A DNA stretch of 64,000 nucleotides, from positions 248,001-312,000 of the forward strand of contig OZ025858.1 of assembly GCA_964019425.1 (NCBI GenBank). Direction: 5' to 3'. The notes below the pieces were generated by a model that saw only the letters and a program-made list of their open reading frames with translations, did not search any database and was not told the origin of the DNA. The stretch is from Flectonema sp. DT1601. Taxonomy: Eukaryota > Euglenozoa > Diplonemea > Diplonemida > Diplonemidae. The position numbers and the translations under genes are program-made. Below, piece by piece: positions 45,824-55,584 of this stretch; position 1 is the first letter of the stretch; each line of letters begins with the position of its first letter.

Positions 45824-45840
45824 TGTCGTGAAGCACGACA
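45824..45840 (+). repeat. Hairpin just after the stop codon of copy 2
   Basis: Perfect 7-bp stem TGTCGTG/CACGACA with loop AAG. It has a different sequence but the same geometry as the hairpin of copy 1. Confidence 0.75.
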
Positions 45841-46242
45841 CGAGCATGAATAACGCATAAAAAAATCTAAAAAAAAAAAAAAAAAAAAGTGATGGGTGAA
45901 GCCAAGAAGGAAAAAAATATAGGAAAAGAAAACAAGGCAAGAATAAAACCGGCATAACTGTTGGTTAGTATAAACATTTTTCGCCTGTTCTTTTTTTTTT
46001 TTCACTTATTTTTTTTCTTTTAAAGTTTCTTTCCTTTTCTAGGTTGTTGGGTTCTTTCCATTTTATTTTCTCCCTTCCTTGACTAGTCCAGAACACTCAC
46101 TGAACTAGACTAACGTGCGTTAGATAGTTGCTGAGGTGTAACAACTGTATCTCTTCGTTTATAACAGCAGACGATGAATGATTTCCGATGGTGAGCTGTG
46201 AGAGTTGTTTCTAGTAGTCAATAGTTGAGTATTTTTCCCCAC

Positions 46243-46244
46243 AG
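46243..46244 (+). promoter_or_regulatory. Putative trans-splice acceptor, copy 3
   Basis: ATTTTTCCCCACAG, 30 nt before the ATG. The leader is of the copy 4 type. Confidence 0.6.
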
Positions 46245-46274
46245 CTTATTCTTCCACAAACCTTAAATAACAAA

Positions 46275-46640
46275 ATGTTCAAGACTCTTATCGTCGCCAC
46301 CACCCTCGTTGCCTCCGTCGGAGCCATCGACTTGACCGCTGACAACTTCGACACTGAGGTCAGCGCTGACAAGACCGCTCTCGTTAAGTTCTTCGCTCCA
46401 TGGTGTGGACACTGCAAGAGAATGGCTCCAGCCTGGGCCCAGCTCACCACCGAGTTCGCCTCCAGCGACAAGGTTGTCATCGGAGACGTTGACTGCACCA
46501 TTCACAAGGATCTCTGCAGCAGATTCGGAGTTCGTGGATACCCAACCTTGAAGGCATTCAAGAACGGTGAGCCAGTTGACTACAACTCTGGTCGTTCATT
46601 CGATGACCTCAAGAAGTACGTTGAGGAGAATCTTCAGTAA
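46275..46640 (+). CDS. Secreted thioredoxin/PDI-like protein, copy 3
   Basis: The protein is identical to copies 1 and 2. The coding sequence differs from copy 1 at about one silent site near the 3' end. Its leader (CTTATTCTTCCACAAACCTT then AAATAACAAA) instead matches copy 4. This mosaic suggests gene conversion of the coding part. The 3' region has a longer-range stem GTGTAA/TTACAC at about 46645-46675. Confidence 0.92.
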   Translation: MFKTLIVATTLVASVGAIDLTADNFDTEVSADKTALVKFFAPWCGHCKRMAPAWAQLTTEFASSDKVVIGDVDCTIHKDLCSRFGVRGYPTLKAFKNGEPVDYNSGRSFDDLKKYVEENLQ

Positions 46641-46898
46641 GCACGGTGTAATGTGTTAAGAATAGCCTGTTACACTACAGCGAGAAGATCAACACCTTTG
46701 CGTTCTTTTATTCATTAGTGTTTTTCTGTAAAAAGTGTTTACCATTTTGTTTTATTTCCACATCTCGTTAGCGTGATATTTGTGTCTTCGTTAGTTTTAG
46801 CTGCCAGTACTGATTCTCTGATCAGTTTAATACTTCACTCACTCGGAGCTATTAGTTATCAGAAGTAATAATTAGTCACATTATTAATTTTCCTTCAC

Positions 46899-46900
46899 AG
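46899..46900 (+). promoter_or_regulatory. Putative trans-splice acceptor, copy 4
   Basis: AATTTTCCTTCACAG, 29 nt before the ATG. Confidence 0.6.
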
Positions 46901-46929
46901 CTTGTCTTCCACAAACCTTAAATAACAAA

Positions 46930-47295
46930 ATGTTCAAGACTCTTATTGTCGCCACCACCCTCGTTGCCTCCGTCGGAGCCATCGACTTGACCGCTGACAA
47001 CTTCGACACTGAAGTCACTGCTGACAAGAACGCTCTTGTTAAGTTCTTCGCTCCATGGTGTGGACACTGCAAGAGAATGGCTCCAGCCTGGGCCCAGCTC
47101 ACCACCGAGTTCGCCTCCAGCGACAAGGTTGTCATCGGAGACGTTGACTGCACTCAGCACAGAGACTTGTGCAGCAAGTACGGAGTTCGTGGATTCCCAA
47201 CCTTGAAGGCATTCAAGGGTGGTGAGCCAGTTGACTACAACTCTGGTCGTTCATTCGATGACCTCAAGAAGTACGTTGAGGAGAACCTTCAGTAA
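46930..47295 (+). CDS. Secreted thioredoxin/PDI-like protein, copy 4 (diverged)
   Basis: Same 121-residue architecture, signal peptide and CGHC site. It differs at about nine residues, in two clusters: EVTADKNA in place of EVSADKTA, and CTQHRDLCSKYGVRGFP with KGGEP in place of CTIHKDLCSRFGVRGYP with KNGEP. Between the clusters the DNA is almost identical to the other copies, which suggests partial conversion. The extra Cys (DLCS) is kept in all copies. It ends the array; a carboxylesterase gene follows. Confidence 0.92.
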   Translation: MFKTLIVATTLVASVGAIDLTADNFDTEVTADKNALVKFFAPWCGHCKRMAPAWAQLTTEFASSDKVVIGDVDCTQHRDLCSKYGVRGFPTLKAFKGGEPVDYNSGRSFDDLKKYVEENLQ

Positions 47296-47510
47296 GTACA
47301 CCCGTTTGACTGAAGTAAATACGTGTTGTAATTTCCATTTTTCCTTTCAGGGGTTGCTGTTATAAGGCTACTGGCTATTTACTTAGGTAGTGAGGCCTGT
47401 TCTCTCAACAGTCGTTTTATTTATTCTTATTTTTTCTTGAACCCCATCTTCTGAGATTTTAAATTCTTTTTTGATACCTTGTTTTCTTTCTTGTTTTCGG
47501 GTGGTAGGGG

Positions 47511-47542
<32 letters not shown>

Positions 47543-47711
47543 ACCCATAGTTCGTATTTCACGCTATTCCTGTGTGAACGTTAATGCTTTTGCGAGATTT
47601 TTAAGCTCCTCTTTTTTCTTTTTTTCAGAGCAACGAACATGTTCAAAGAATCAGAGGAGTATGTCTGGTAAAATAATTATTTCTCTTATTCAAAACCACT
47701 CTTATGAAACC
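47296..47711. other. Intergenic; long A-tract
   Basis: An A run of about 30 nt at 47511-47540. An ATGTTCAAAG stretch near 47639, after TTTTTTTCAG, recalls the start of the thioredoxin genes and may be a remnant, but nothing more of that gene is visible. Confidence 0.5.
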
Positions 47712-47731
47712 AGGCTACTCCAAACGTAACG

Positions 47732-49543
47732 ATGCTCACGGCAGTTATTGCAACTGTGGTACTATCAGAGCCAACAGTTCACTTACATGAAGGCTGGATT
47801 AGAGGTGTTTCTCATGCTCACACTGATGAGTTTCTTGGCATTCCATTCGCACAACCACCAGTTGAAAAACTAAGATGGAGAGCACCTCATGATGTACAGC
47901 ACTGGAGTGGAATCCTAGACACAAAAGAATTTAAATCTGACTGCTTGCAAGACACCCGTGCAAAAGGAGAAGAAGATTGTTTGTATTTAAATGTTTATAC
48001 ACCGTCTGGATCACATGGTCATTTTGATCGAAAACTCCCCGTACTAGCTTTTATACCTGGAGGTGGTTACTGGTGGCAGAGTGCGGGTAATAGTGAATGC
48101 CCAGAGTGCCCAGTCGCAAGATCGATGGTTCGATTAGTAGGTGATGTGATTGTTGTAGCGATTCCTTACAGAGTTGGTTCTCTCGGTTTTCTGGGAGGTG
48201 AACAACTGCGAGAACGTGGTGGAGATGGTTCGACTGGTAACTGGGGAATTCAGGATCAAAGAGCAGGTCTGCAGTGGATAAAAAGAAACATCGCTCGCTT
48301 TGGAGGCGACCCAGACAACGTTTCTCTCTGGGGGCAATCATCTGGAGCAGGTTCTGTAAGTATTCATCTTACATCTCAACGTAGTCAGGGATTATTTCAT
48401 AAGGCAATTCTTATGAGTGGATCATTCCCACCTTGGATTGCATTCACAAGTAAGGCTTCAGGTGATATGTATGAGTGGGTGTTACTTACTAGTGGATGTA
48501 AAGATAAAGAGAATCCAATTGAGTGCCTTGAAAAACTTACTGCAGAAGAAATCATAGCTGCTCAAAGACCACCTGCACAGCCATGGAAACCTGGTGAGCC
48601 AATACCACCTGTTACTGATTGTGATCCTGAGTACTGTTGGTTTAATGTCGCTTGTAGATTTGGATCACCTTACATGCCTGAGATTGACGGTGTTGAAATT
48701 GATAACTACCCGTCTGTGCTGTTAGAAGAAGGTAGCTTTTCTCATGTTCCTATCCTTCACGGGAAAACTCGTGATGACGGTCGTTGTTTTCTTGACGAGT
48801 CTGCCACCATCGATACCAAAACATCTGAAGCAGATATGTGGGAGTGGGCATCACTCACTTACCAGTCCCCGTACCCAGATACTCTTGAAAGGTTGAAAAA
48901 TCTTTACCCGCCATCCGACTTTAAGGAACGTGCTGCTGGCACTTCGTTCACAACATCTTACTTTGCAGCTACAGAGATGTCTTCAGATTTTAATGAGCAA
49001 TGTCCAACTTACAGAGTATCAAAAGCTGTAGCAAGTAAAGGTGTTCCTATTTATGAATATGTTTTCACGTATGATAACTTTTATGATAAACCGTTCTGTG
49101 ATCACAGTGTTGATTTAGCGTACGCATTTCACAGAAAGAACTATCTTAACAATCAAACACCTGATCCTGCACAGGCTGAGCGAGTCTCTGATGTTATCGC
49201 TACGTGGTGGGCTAATTTTGCGAGAAATGGAAACCCGAATGACTTTTCAAACAGAAATAGTTCAAAGGAGGTTTCAATTCCGATGTGGGATAGGTTTGAG
49301 TCCTCGCATCATTCTATAATGGAAATAGGTGTTAATCATGAGGAAAAGTATCAAAACAAAGTCGACTATCGCAAACAATACTGCGATTTCTGGGACAGCA
49401 ATTGGGACTACTTCCACCAATGCATTCCTCAACCAATCCGTGCAAACCTATCTAGTCCTGCTCTTCGTGCCTCCAAACTAAACGCCTCTAGGCCATGGTG
49501 TAGAAATCCCGATTCCGTCAAGTTGTTTCCTCGTAAACGATAG
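47732..49543 (+). CDS. Type-B carboxylesterase (cholinesterase-like), probably secreted
   Basis: 603 residues. Signal-like start MLTAVIATVVLS, then FLGIPFAQPPVEKLRWRAP (family N-terminal motif), EDCLYLNVYTP (carboxylesterase signature 2), FIPGGGYWW (oxyanion hole) and NVSLWGQSSGAGS with the nucleophile Ser near residue 203. The acid position is KTRDDG (Asp near 349, where the family usually has Glu) and the His is in CDHSVDLAYAF (near 458). These alpha/beta hydrolases cut esters or amides; the substrate is unknown. Cys pairs fit a secreted fold. The start is the first ATG after the AG at 47712-47713. A GTATGT at about 47660 upstream could be a 5' UTR donor, but joining it breaks the frame. 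Confidence 0.88.
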   Translation: MLTAVIATVVLSEPTVHLHEGWIRGVSHAHTDEFLGIPFAQPPVEKLRWRAPHDVQHWSGILDTKEFKSDCLQDTRAKGEEDCLYLNVYTPSGSHGHFDRKLPVLAFIPGGGYWWQSAGNSECPECPVARSMVRLVGDVIVVAIPYRVGSLGFLGGEQLRERGGDGSTGNWGIQDQRAGLQWIKRNIARFGGDPDNVSLWGQSSGAGSVSIHLTSQRSQGLFHKAILMSGSFPPWIAFTSKASGDMYEWVLLTSGCKDKENPIECLEKLTAEEIIAAQRPPAQPWKPGEPIPPVTDCDPEYCWFNVACRFGSPYMPEIDGVEIDNYPSVLLEEGSFSHVPILHGKTRDDGRCFLDESATIDTKTSEADMWEWASLTYQSPYPDTLERLKNLYPPSDFKERAAGTSFTTSYFAATEMSSDFNEQCPTYRVSKAVASKGVPIYEYVFTYDNFYDKPFCDHSVDLAYAFHRKNYLNNQTPDPAQAERVSDVIATWWANFARNGNPNDFSNRNSSKEVSIPMWDRFESSHHSIMEIGVNHEEKYQNKVDYRKQYCDFWDSNWDYFHQCIPQPIRANLSSPALRASKLNASRPWCRNPDSVKLFPRKR

Positions 49544-50929
49544 TATAGTCTTTGTTTTCCGTTCTCTCTTCATCTGTTTTTTTCTACACTGAATGGAATA
49601 AACTCATATGAGGTGGGGAGGTTGTTTGTTTTGTTTATTTATTTCTTTAACCGAACGACTATTTGTAAGAGGATACGAACAGCGTTGGCAACACATGCGA
49701 TCCTTTCTATCTCTCTCTTTTCTCTTTTCTCTTTTCTGGCTGACTAGATTATGGTTTCAATGCACAAGTAAAAGATGATTGCTGTTGGCAACGATGTCAG
49801 TTCCTTATTCTGAGTGAGCAGGTGTGCTGTTGAGGCCATAATCTCATTTACTTATTAGCTTCTTCGAGCCCTAAGAGCAATGTTTTCAGGATTTATGCGG
49901 CTAATACCCTAGAGTGAGAAAACATTGTCTCCGTTGTCATTTTGAGTGCTTTTTTTTATTAAAACTTTTTTTCTTTCTTTCTTTTTTTTTTTTTTTTTTT
50001 TGAGTAGAAAATCTTCTCAAAACTAACTGAGGTACTGCGGTGTCAGAATACTGTTCTTCCACAGCATTATCAACGTGTTGTGTTTATTAGTCAGCTGCTT
50101 TGGTATAGAATGTCACTGACTCTCACTTATTAATTAATTTATTTGTTGGCTTTCTTCCCGAGTGTGAAGGTCTCACTATGGTGCCAACTATCTGTTTTTA
50201 CCTCTGACTGTTATTAGTTTAGTGTGGGGAAAAAAAAAAAAATAGAAGAAAAAAAAAATCATCCACACTGCGTGCGTATTGTTGGGAAGAAAAGGTGTGT
50301 TGGTCCTTATTCCCCCGTTAAGCTTGATAACACAATATCAATTACCCCTTTTTTATTCACCCTTTCATCTTTCCCCTTTTTAACTGTCAGACATTACTAT
50401 ATATTATAGACATGGTTATCTGTACTGATTTTGACACGGTCGTCTGTTTTATTTTGTGGTATTTCAATTACTTAAACCAATCTGCATGTATTGTATTGTT
50501 TCTTGGTAGCCATGATAAGTAGATCCCATTAGCAGAACGAAAGAAAAAACAGCCCGGTCTGGGAAATTCCTGGCCACGGTATACGCGTCTCCTTTGTTTT
50601 TAATTTTTCAATTTTTTTTTTTTTTTTTTTTTTTTTGCTTCAGTTTCAATGTCGAGGACGGAAATTCAACGAACTCGCTTTCAGCTTGAAGCTACTCTGA
50701 AGTTGCGCTATCCTGCTGGTTTTATTTAACATCGTTTTATCAGAATCTCCCGACCTACACAATGCAGCACATAGAACAGCAGGAAAATGTTTTTTTTATA
50801 ATTACGCGACCGTAGTCCTCTCTGTGTAATATTTTGTACCTAACTTCTACCCTTTTCACCCCAAAAAAGGATACACGAAATAAAATACTGTGGCTTCACT
50901 CACTATTTGTGATATAATATAAAGGAAAG
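49544..50929. other. Intergenic, no gene seen
   Basis: T-tracts (49981-50001, 50611-50636), no RNA gene recognised. An AATATCAATTACCCC motif of the dispersed ACCCCC family lies near 50335. Confidence 0.6.
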
Positions 50930-50935
50930 CTTCTG

Positions 50936-53743
50936 ATGGGTGACACCTGCAGTAAGAGTGCAGGTTCCACGAAGCGAGGGTCGTCAGGATGGCAAAAGAA
51001 ACACCCTCCGAGTAGAATGCAGCAGAAATACTTTTGCTGTCCGAATGCGTGGTGTCACAAGAGGATATTAGTTGCTGATTATAAACATCATCGAGATGAG
51101 TGTGATTTACTGCGGAAGTCGATGTGTTTGAAATGTGGAGAAGTACTTCACATTGGAGTCTATGAACAGCACCTTCAAGGATGTAACCCAGTAGAGTGTC
51201 CTCACTGTCATGAGTTGGTTATCAAAAGATTACTTCCCTACTGCCCTCAGCTCCAGAGTGAGAAATTAAAAGCCAGCCGCTCACCAGAACGAAGAAACTC
51301 CGAACTGACACCAAAACTTGCCGTCATTCGAATTGAAAAGTTCTACACGGGAATGGCGATAACACGGAGGTGGTACGGAATAATATTTCGACTGATTTGG
51401 TCAAAAATGGACAAATGGGATGAGCGAGGACTCTTCAAATCCGTAGAAACAGACGTAGCCAGTGCACCTGTCAAGCGACTCAGCGTCTTGCTAAGTAGTC
51501 TTCCGAAAAATGAAGCTGATGGGAACGAAATTTTCCCTTACCCGGAACATGGTCTCAGTTCGATTCCCGAGGGTGAACGTGAAGATCATATTAATGAACT
51601 GAGGGAGTTGGTTTCCCACCAGAAAGTTCCAACTGCGTATTTAAAGAAACTCCTTCGAGACATTAAAAAGAAATTATCCCTAAGTCCTAACATGCAAGTT
51701 GTAAAATTATCTTCTGATGGAATGAAATGCGTCATCGTTGGTGATCTTCATGGTCAGCTACAAGACTTGTTAAGGATACTTGATGATAGAGGATATCCTT
51801 CAAAACGTCTTTATTATATATTTAATGGAGACTTTGTCGATCGTGGTTGTAATAGTTGTGAGGTACTGGCTATCGTATTGGTGTTATACTTAGTGTATCC
51901 TGAGTATGTTTTCATCAACCGAGGCAACCACGAAAGTTTCGCCTGCACTGAACACTACGGAGCTCGTTCTGAAATTTCACACAAATATTCTGAATCAGTT
52001 TACCGTTCAGTCCTTGACGTGTTCGAAGCAATGCCTCTGGCGGCGTTGGTGAATGGCGAAGTATTTGTTGTTCATGGAGGTCTCTCACGTTATGATGTTT
52101 CATTAGAAGAGATTGATTTAATAAACAGATTTAGAGAAATACCTTCATTCCCAAACAATCGATTAGAACAAATATTTATGGACCTAATGTGGTCTGATCC
52201 CTGTCCGCATCCACACGATTCAAAGTCTGTTGATTGGGAGCACAATGTAAACCGTGCGGCAGGTTGTATATTTAGACTTCCTTTGACGAAGAGGTTTTGT
52301 AAGAGAAATTCTGTTAATTTAGTGATAAGGGCTCACAATCCTCCTCATACTGGATACGAAACTCTACATGAGGGATTGATTGCGACAGTATTCTCAGCAT
52401 CTAACTATACTGGAGTAGATTCAAATCATGGAGCCATTGCAGTTCTTGGAGCACCTCGTGGAGGAGGTCCACTAAAAGTAGTCTACGAAACGTGGAAGAT
52501 TTACGAACCACACGATGCTTCTCTAATGGGTCCTGTTGTTCCTCCCGGTTCTCCTGCTATGTTGTCTCCTACCTTTGGAAGGCCTCAGATGACAAGAACA
52601 ATTCGAAAATGGAGATTTGCTGAAGAAGATGTCTTACGACAGCTTCGAGAGAAAGTAAATGAAAACCTTCACATGTTGATGGCTTTATTCTGTGAAGTAG
52701 ACACAACAAATAAAGGAACTATCTGGAAAAGTGAATGGGTAGAAGTAATGAGTGCTCTCTTCTATGTTGACCTTCCCTGGTATTTCTTAAGACAATTCCT
52801 AGCAGAAGTAGAACCAACTACTCAAAGAATAAAATTCGCAGCCTACCTAAGACAGCACACTAACGGTGTTCAGGACGTTCTATTTGAGAGTTGGAAACCG
52901 CAACTACTAGGTTGGATTCAGGCTCAAACCTACGATAAAATAATAAATGTTTTTGACAAGGCAGATGTAAACAAGACGGGATCGATTGGTTACACAGCGT
53001 TCTTTGAGCTGATAACAAACACATTACAAACTTTATTAGAAAAGGAACTCGTAATTCTACTTTACATGTCCTTCGATCCAGACCACACTGGCTATTGTAG
53101 TAGAGAGCAATGGATCGCCCAGTTTGAGGAAGCAAATAATAGTGGACACATCGTCAATGTTCAAAACTGGAGTGAGTCAGCCTGGACTCCAGACTACCGA
53201 CAACATATAGTTTGGGGTCACTGGCTGTTGAAAAGATTAAAGAAATATATAAAAAGACTGACACCTCAGAGTTCATTTAAAGTCTTTGACAACAACAGAA
53301 AAGGTCACATTGAAAAAGCTGATTTGGAGAGAGCGATAAATAAGATGAGCCTAGGGGGACTTAACACTGATGTCCAAAAGAGAGTCACATCAAAAGATTT
53401 TAAGAAGCGAGTCACCTATAAGATTGGTAGCAACGAAACAGAAGCAACTGTAGCTGAGTTGTTTGGAGTAACTGAAAAATACATAAAAGAAAATAATCAA
53501 AGAGGGAGGGTGACTGTTTCTATATGGCCACCTTCTGACACGCAACTCGATAAGTTCTTTCACACCCTCGACAGAGACGATGATGGTATTGTGTCTTATG
53601 AAGACTTTATAAGTTCATTTTATGTTAAGAAATATAACATTCACGGAGTCTTCGATGAAACGGATGCATCTTCAACTCTGACCTTCAATTTCAGACAGCC
53701 GTTTGATGAAACTACTGGATCACCACCGTTTCCATCAAGTTAG
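50936..53743 (+). CDS. PPEF/RdgC-type Ser/Thr phosphatase with N-terminal zinc fingers and EF-hands
   Basis: 935 residues. The N-terminus MGDTCSKS fits N-myristoylation at Gly2 and palmitoylation at Cys5, so it is probably membrane-associated. Residues about 33-105 hold three TRAF-like zinc fingers (one is CLKCGEVLHIGVYEQHLQGC). An IQ-like helix follows (IRIEKFYTGMAITRRWYGII). The PPP catalytic domain has GDLHGQ at 269, GDFVDRG at 298, RGNHE at 329, HGGL at 380 and RAH at 465, so all metal ligands look present. The C-terminal third has up to five EF-hand-like loops; the first (DTTNKGTIWKSE, about 589) is canonical, while others end in Ala, Gln or Asp at position 12. PPEF phosphatases are calcium-regulated. 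The zinc-finger head is not part of animal PPEF. Confidence 0.88.
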   Translation: MGDTCSKSAGSTKRGSSGWQKKHPPSRMQQKYFCCPNAWCHKRILVADYKHHRDECDLLRKSMCLKCGEVLHIGVYEQHLQGCNPVECPHCHELVIKRLLPYCPQLQSEKLKASRSPERRNSELTPKLAVIRIEKFYTGMAITRRWYGIIFRLIWSKMDKWDERGLFKSVETDVASAPVKRLSVLLSSLPKNEADGNEIFPYPEHGLSSIPEGEREDHINELRELVSHQKVPTAYLKKLLRDIKKKLSLSPNMQVVKLSSDGMKCVIVGDLHGQLQDLLRILDDRGYPSKRLYYIFNGDFVDRGCNSCEVLAIVLVLYLVYPEYVFINRGNHESFACTEHYGARSEISHKYSESVYRSVLDVFEAMPLAALVNGEVFVVHGGLSRYDVSLEEIDLINRFREIPSFPNNRLEQIFMDLMWSDPCPHPHDSKSVDWEHNVNRAAGCIFRLPLTKRFCKRNSVNLVIRAHNPPHTGYETLHEGLIATVFSASNYTGVDSNHGAIAVLGAPRGGGPLKVVYETWKIYEPHDASLMGPVVPPGSPAMLSPTFGRPQMTRTIRKWRFAEEDVLRQLREKVNENLHMLMALFCEVDTTNKGTIWKSEWVEVMSALFYVDLPWYFLRQFLAEVEPTTQRIKFAAYLRQHTNGVQDVLFESWKPQLLGWIQAQTYDKIINVFDKADVNKTGSIGYTAFFELITNTLQTLLEKELVILLYMSFDPDHTGYCSREQWIAQFEEANNSGHIVNVQNWSESAWTPDYRQHIVWGHWLLKRLKKYIKRLTPQSSFKVFDNNRKGHIEKADLERAINKMSLGGLNTDVQKRVTSKDFKKRVTYKIGSNETEATVAELFGVTEKYIKENNQRGRVTVSIWPPSDTQLDKFFHTLDRDDDGIVSYEDFISSFYVKKYNIHGVFDETDASSTLTFNFRQPFDETTGSPPFPSS

Positions 53744-54177
53744 AGTTTTGGACCACAATATTCAAGTAGTATTTTTTTTTTTTTTTTTAAAAAACGGTTT
53801 TTTTTTTTACAGTTTTTGTCTTCGAGGTAGGGTAGATAACACTTTCTTTTGTTTTTGTTTTAAAGTGAAGTATTTCTCAGAGAACATTTTTCGATTTCTC
53901 AAATCATCTTGCGGCTCTTCAATACAGACTTCAAGACTGATGCACATCGTCGGAGTGAAGTTCCTTCTCCCTTTCAAATTGTTGTGAAGTAGGTTACAGG
54001 CTTACTGGACTCCTCGGTCCAACGTGGGACCGAGTTTCTTGTTTTGTCTACTAGAGTTATTTAAGTCTAATTTTTAGGTAAGGTTTCGTTTAAAATACAT
54101 CTTGACTAAGTAGAGAGGTATACTTGTTTACCTTTTTCAAAGTGTTGTGTGAGGAACGGAGCTTTGTTTCTAAAATG

Positions 54178-54215
<38 letters not shown>

Positions 54216-54867
54216 TAATTTTTTTTCGTTCGGTTGGAAGACAAGATCGGTTTCTTGTTTCCTTTTTGTTTCCATTGGATCTGATGTGTGTTAGCATTCG
54301 ACTTTAATAGTTTGGCATTTCCGTTTTTCGTGAATCTTTTTTAGTTGGCACTGTACTGAATCGAGGAGTTCCTTATTTTTGGTTTTTTTTTGTTTTTTTT
54401 GTTCTTCCAGCTACTTTCGTAGTGAGTAAGTTAGTTGCAGGGACTCACTTTAACTTTGTTGATTTGTTACGTTTCGTTATTCTTTAACTACTAAAGAGAA
54501 AGAAAGGAAATAATTAACTACCCAGTGCTTATCTGTTGTACAGAATGATTGACTTAAGTAAAGAACTGAAAAAAAAACAATTAACTGCCTACGTATCGAA
54601 GGTTGAATGATTAGGAGGAAATGCCAGAGGTCGCTGCAGTTGCATATTGCATAAGGAAAATACAATAAAGGAGGTGGGGGGGGGGAAAAAAATAAAAATA
54701 AAATAAAATAAAGTAAAGGCTCTACGCATACTACAGCAGAGGATTCTTACAGCGTTTTTTTTTTTTTTTTTAAATCTTATTTCTGTTCTCAGTATCTATG
54801 CGAGCTTGGTTGATGTCTTAGGAACCTCGTGTTGTTTTATTGTTTTTGATATTCACTTACCTTAACC
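53744..54867. other. Intergenic, no gene seen
   Basis: Holds a strong hairpin at 54013-54034 and long A/T tracts (54184-54211). It ends in CTTACCTTAACCAG (AG 54868-54869). Confidence 0.6.
54013..54034 (+). terminator. 8-bp hairpin followed by T-rich stretch, 3' region of the phosphatase gene
   Basis: CTCGGTCC, loop AACGTG, GGACCGAG, then TTTCTTGTTTTG. It is a perfect GC-rich stem. It could be an RNA-processing or stability element; a terminator role in a eukaryote is only a guess. Confidence 0.4.
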
Positions 54868-54909
54868 AGAAAACAAAAATCAACAAAAAAAAAAAAAAAT
54901 TGTAAAAAA

Positions 54910-55584
54910 ATGAATACTATGATGTTAATTTGCGCAGCAACTCTGGCTTCAACAGCGACGAGGACATTTGGAGATTTGACTTTTAAGGGAGGTCAGCAAC
55001 GTGAAATTGACTTTACGGATTTGGTTCCAACCGGAGGGGCAGGTATTCAGATGACCTCTTTAGGAATGACTATTAAGTTGAATGATGGCGCGTCTAGTTC
55101 CGACTGCGTTGCATCTCCTGAGGTAACAGCAACTATTCCATTCGCAACTACACAGATTCCGATTAATAAAATCTTTAGTGGATTTGGTGATGAGACGTGG
55201 TACAATCCTGTCGTCTATCAGTCGACACAGCTTCAGCAAATCACATTTCAGACTTCAGTATTCAGTGGAACAGAATGTGATATTAAAGTTACCGATTTAA
55301 AGATTACTTACGAATCCGATGGGTCTACTCCACCGACTACCCCAACTCCTGCCTCTGGTAGTACTCCGGTAACGCCAAATCCGACTATCGATATAGAAAA
55401 AGCGGCGTCTCTTGCTGTTGGTCTTCTTCTTGTTATTATTATTGGTTCTCTTTGTTGTGTTATTATAGTGATCGTCATCATTGTTTGCATTGTGAAGAAT
55501 ATTACGGCTAAGAAACAAGCCACATTCACGACTACTGATGCATATCAACCAATGAATCAGATGGAGCAACATGGCAGAGTATAG
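54910..55584 (+). CDS. Type I surface membrane protein, unknown
   Basis: 224 residues. Signal peptide (residues 1-21, MNTMMLICAATLASTATRTFG), an ectodomain of about 115 residues with two Cys (DCVAS and ECDIK), a Thr/Pro/Ser stalk (STPPTTPTPASGSTPVTP) likely O-glycosylated, one long transmembrane segment (about 167-195, AASLAVGLLLVIIIGSLCCV and on) and a 28-residue cytoplasmic tail with a YQPM motif. No family recognised. It looks like a small surface receptor or coat protein. The ATG lies 40 nt after the AG at 54868-54869. Confidence 0.8.
   Translation: MNTMMLICAATLASTATRTFGDLTFKGGQQREIDFTDLVPTGGAGIQMTSLGMTIKLNDGASSSDCVASPEVTATIPFATTQIPINKIFSGFGDETWYNPVVYQSTQLQQITFQTSVFSGTECDIKVTDLKITYESDGSTPPTTPTPASGSTPVTPNPTIDIEKAASLAVGLLLVIIIGSLCCVIIVIVIIVCIVKNITAKKQATFTTTDAYQPMNQMEQHGRV

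Noticed and set aside
44687-47160. Repeated antisense ORFs (80-103 codons) opposite the thioredoxin-like genes
   Set aside because: They recur only because the sense genes are near-identical; no independent evidence of coding.
47639-47731. Extra 5' exon for the carboxylesterase starting ATGTTCAAAG with a GTATGT donor
   Set aside because: Joining it to the acceptor at 47713 shifts the frame into an early stop; the following ATG already gives a signal peptide.
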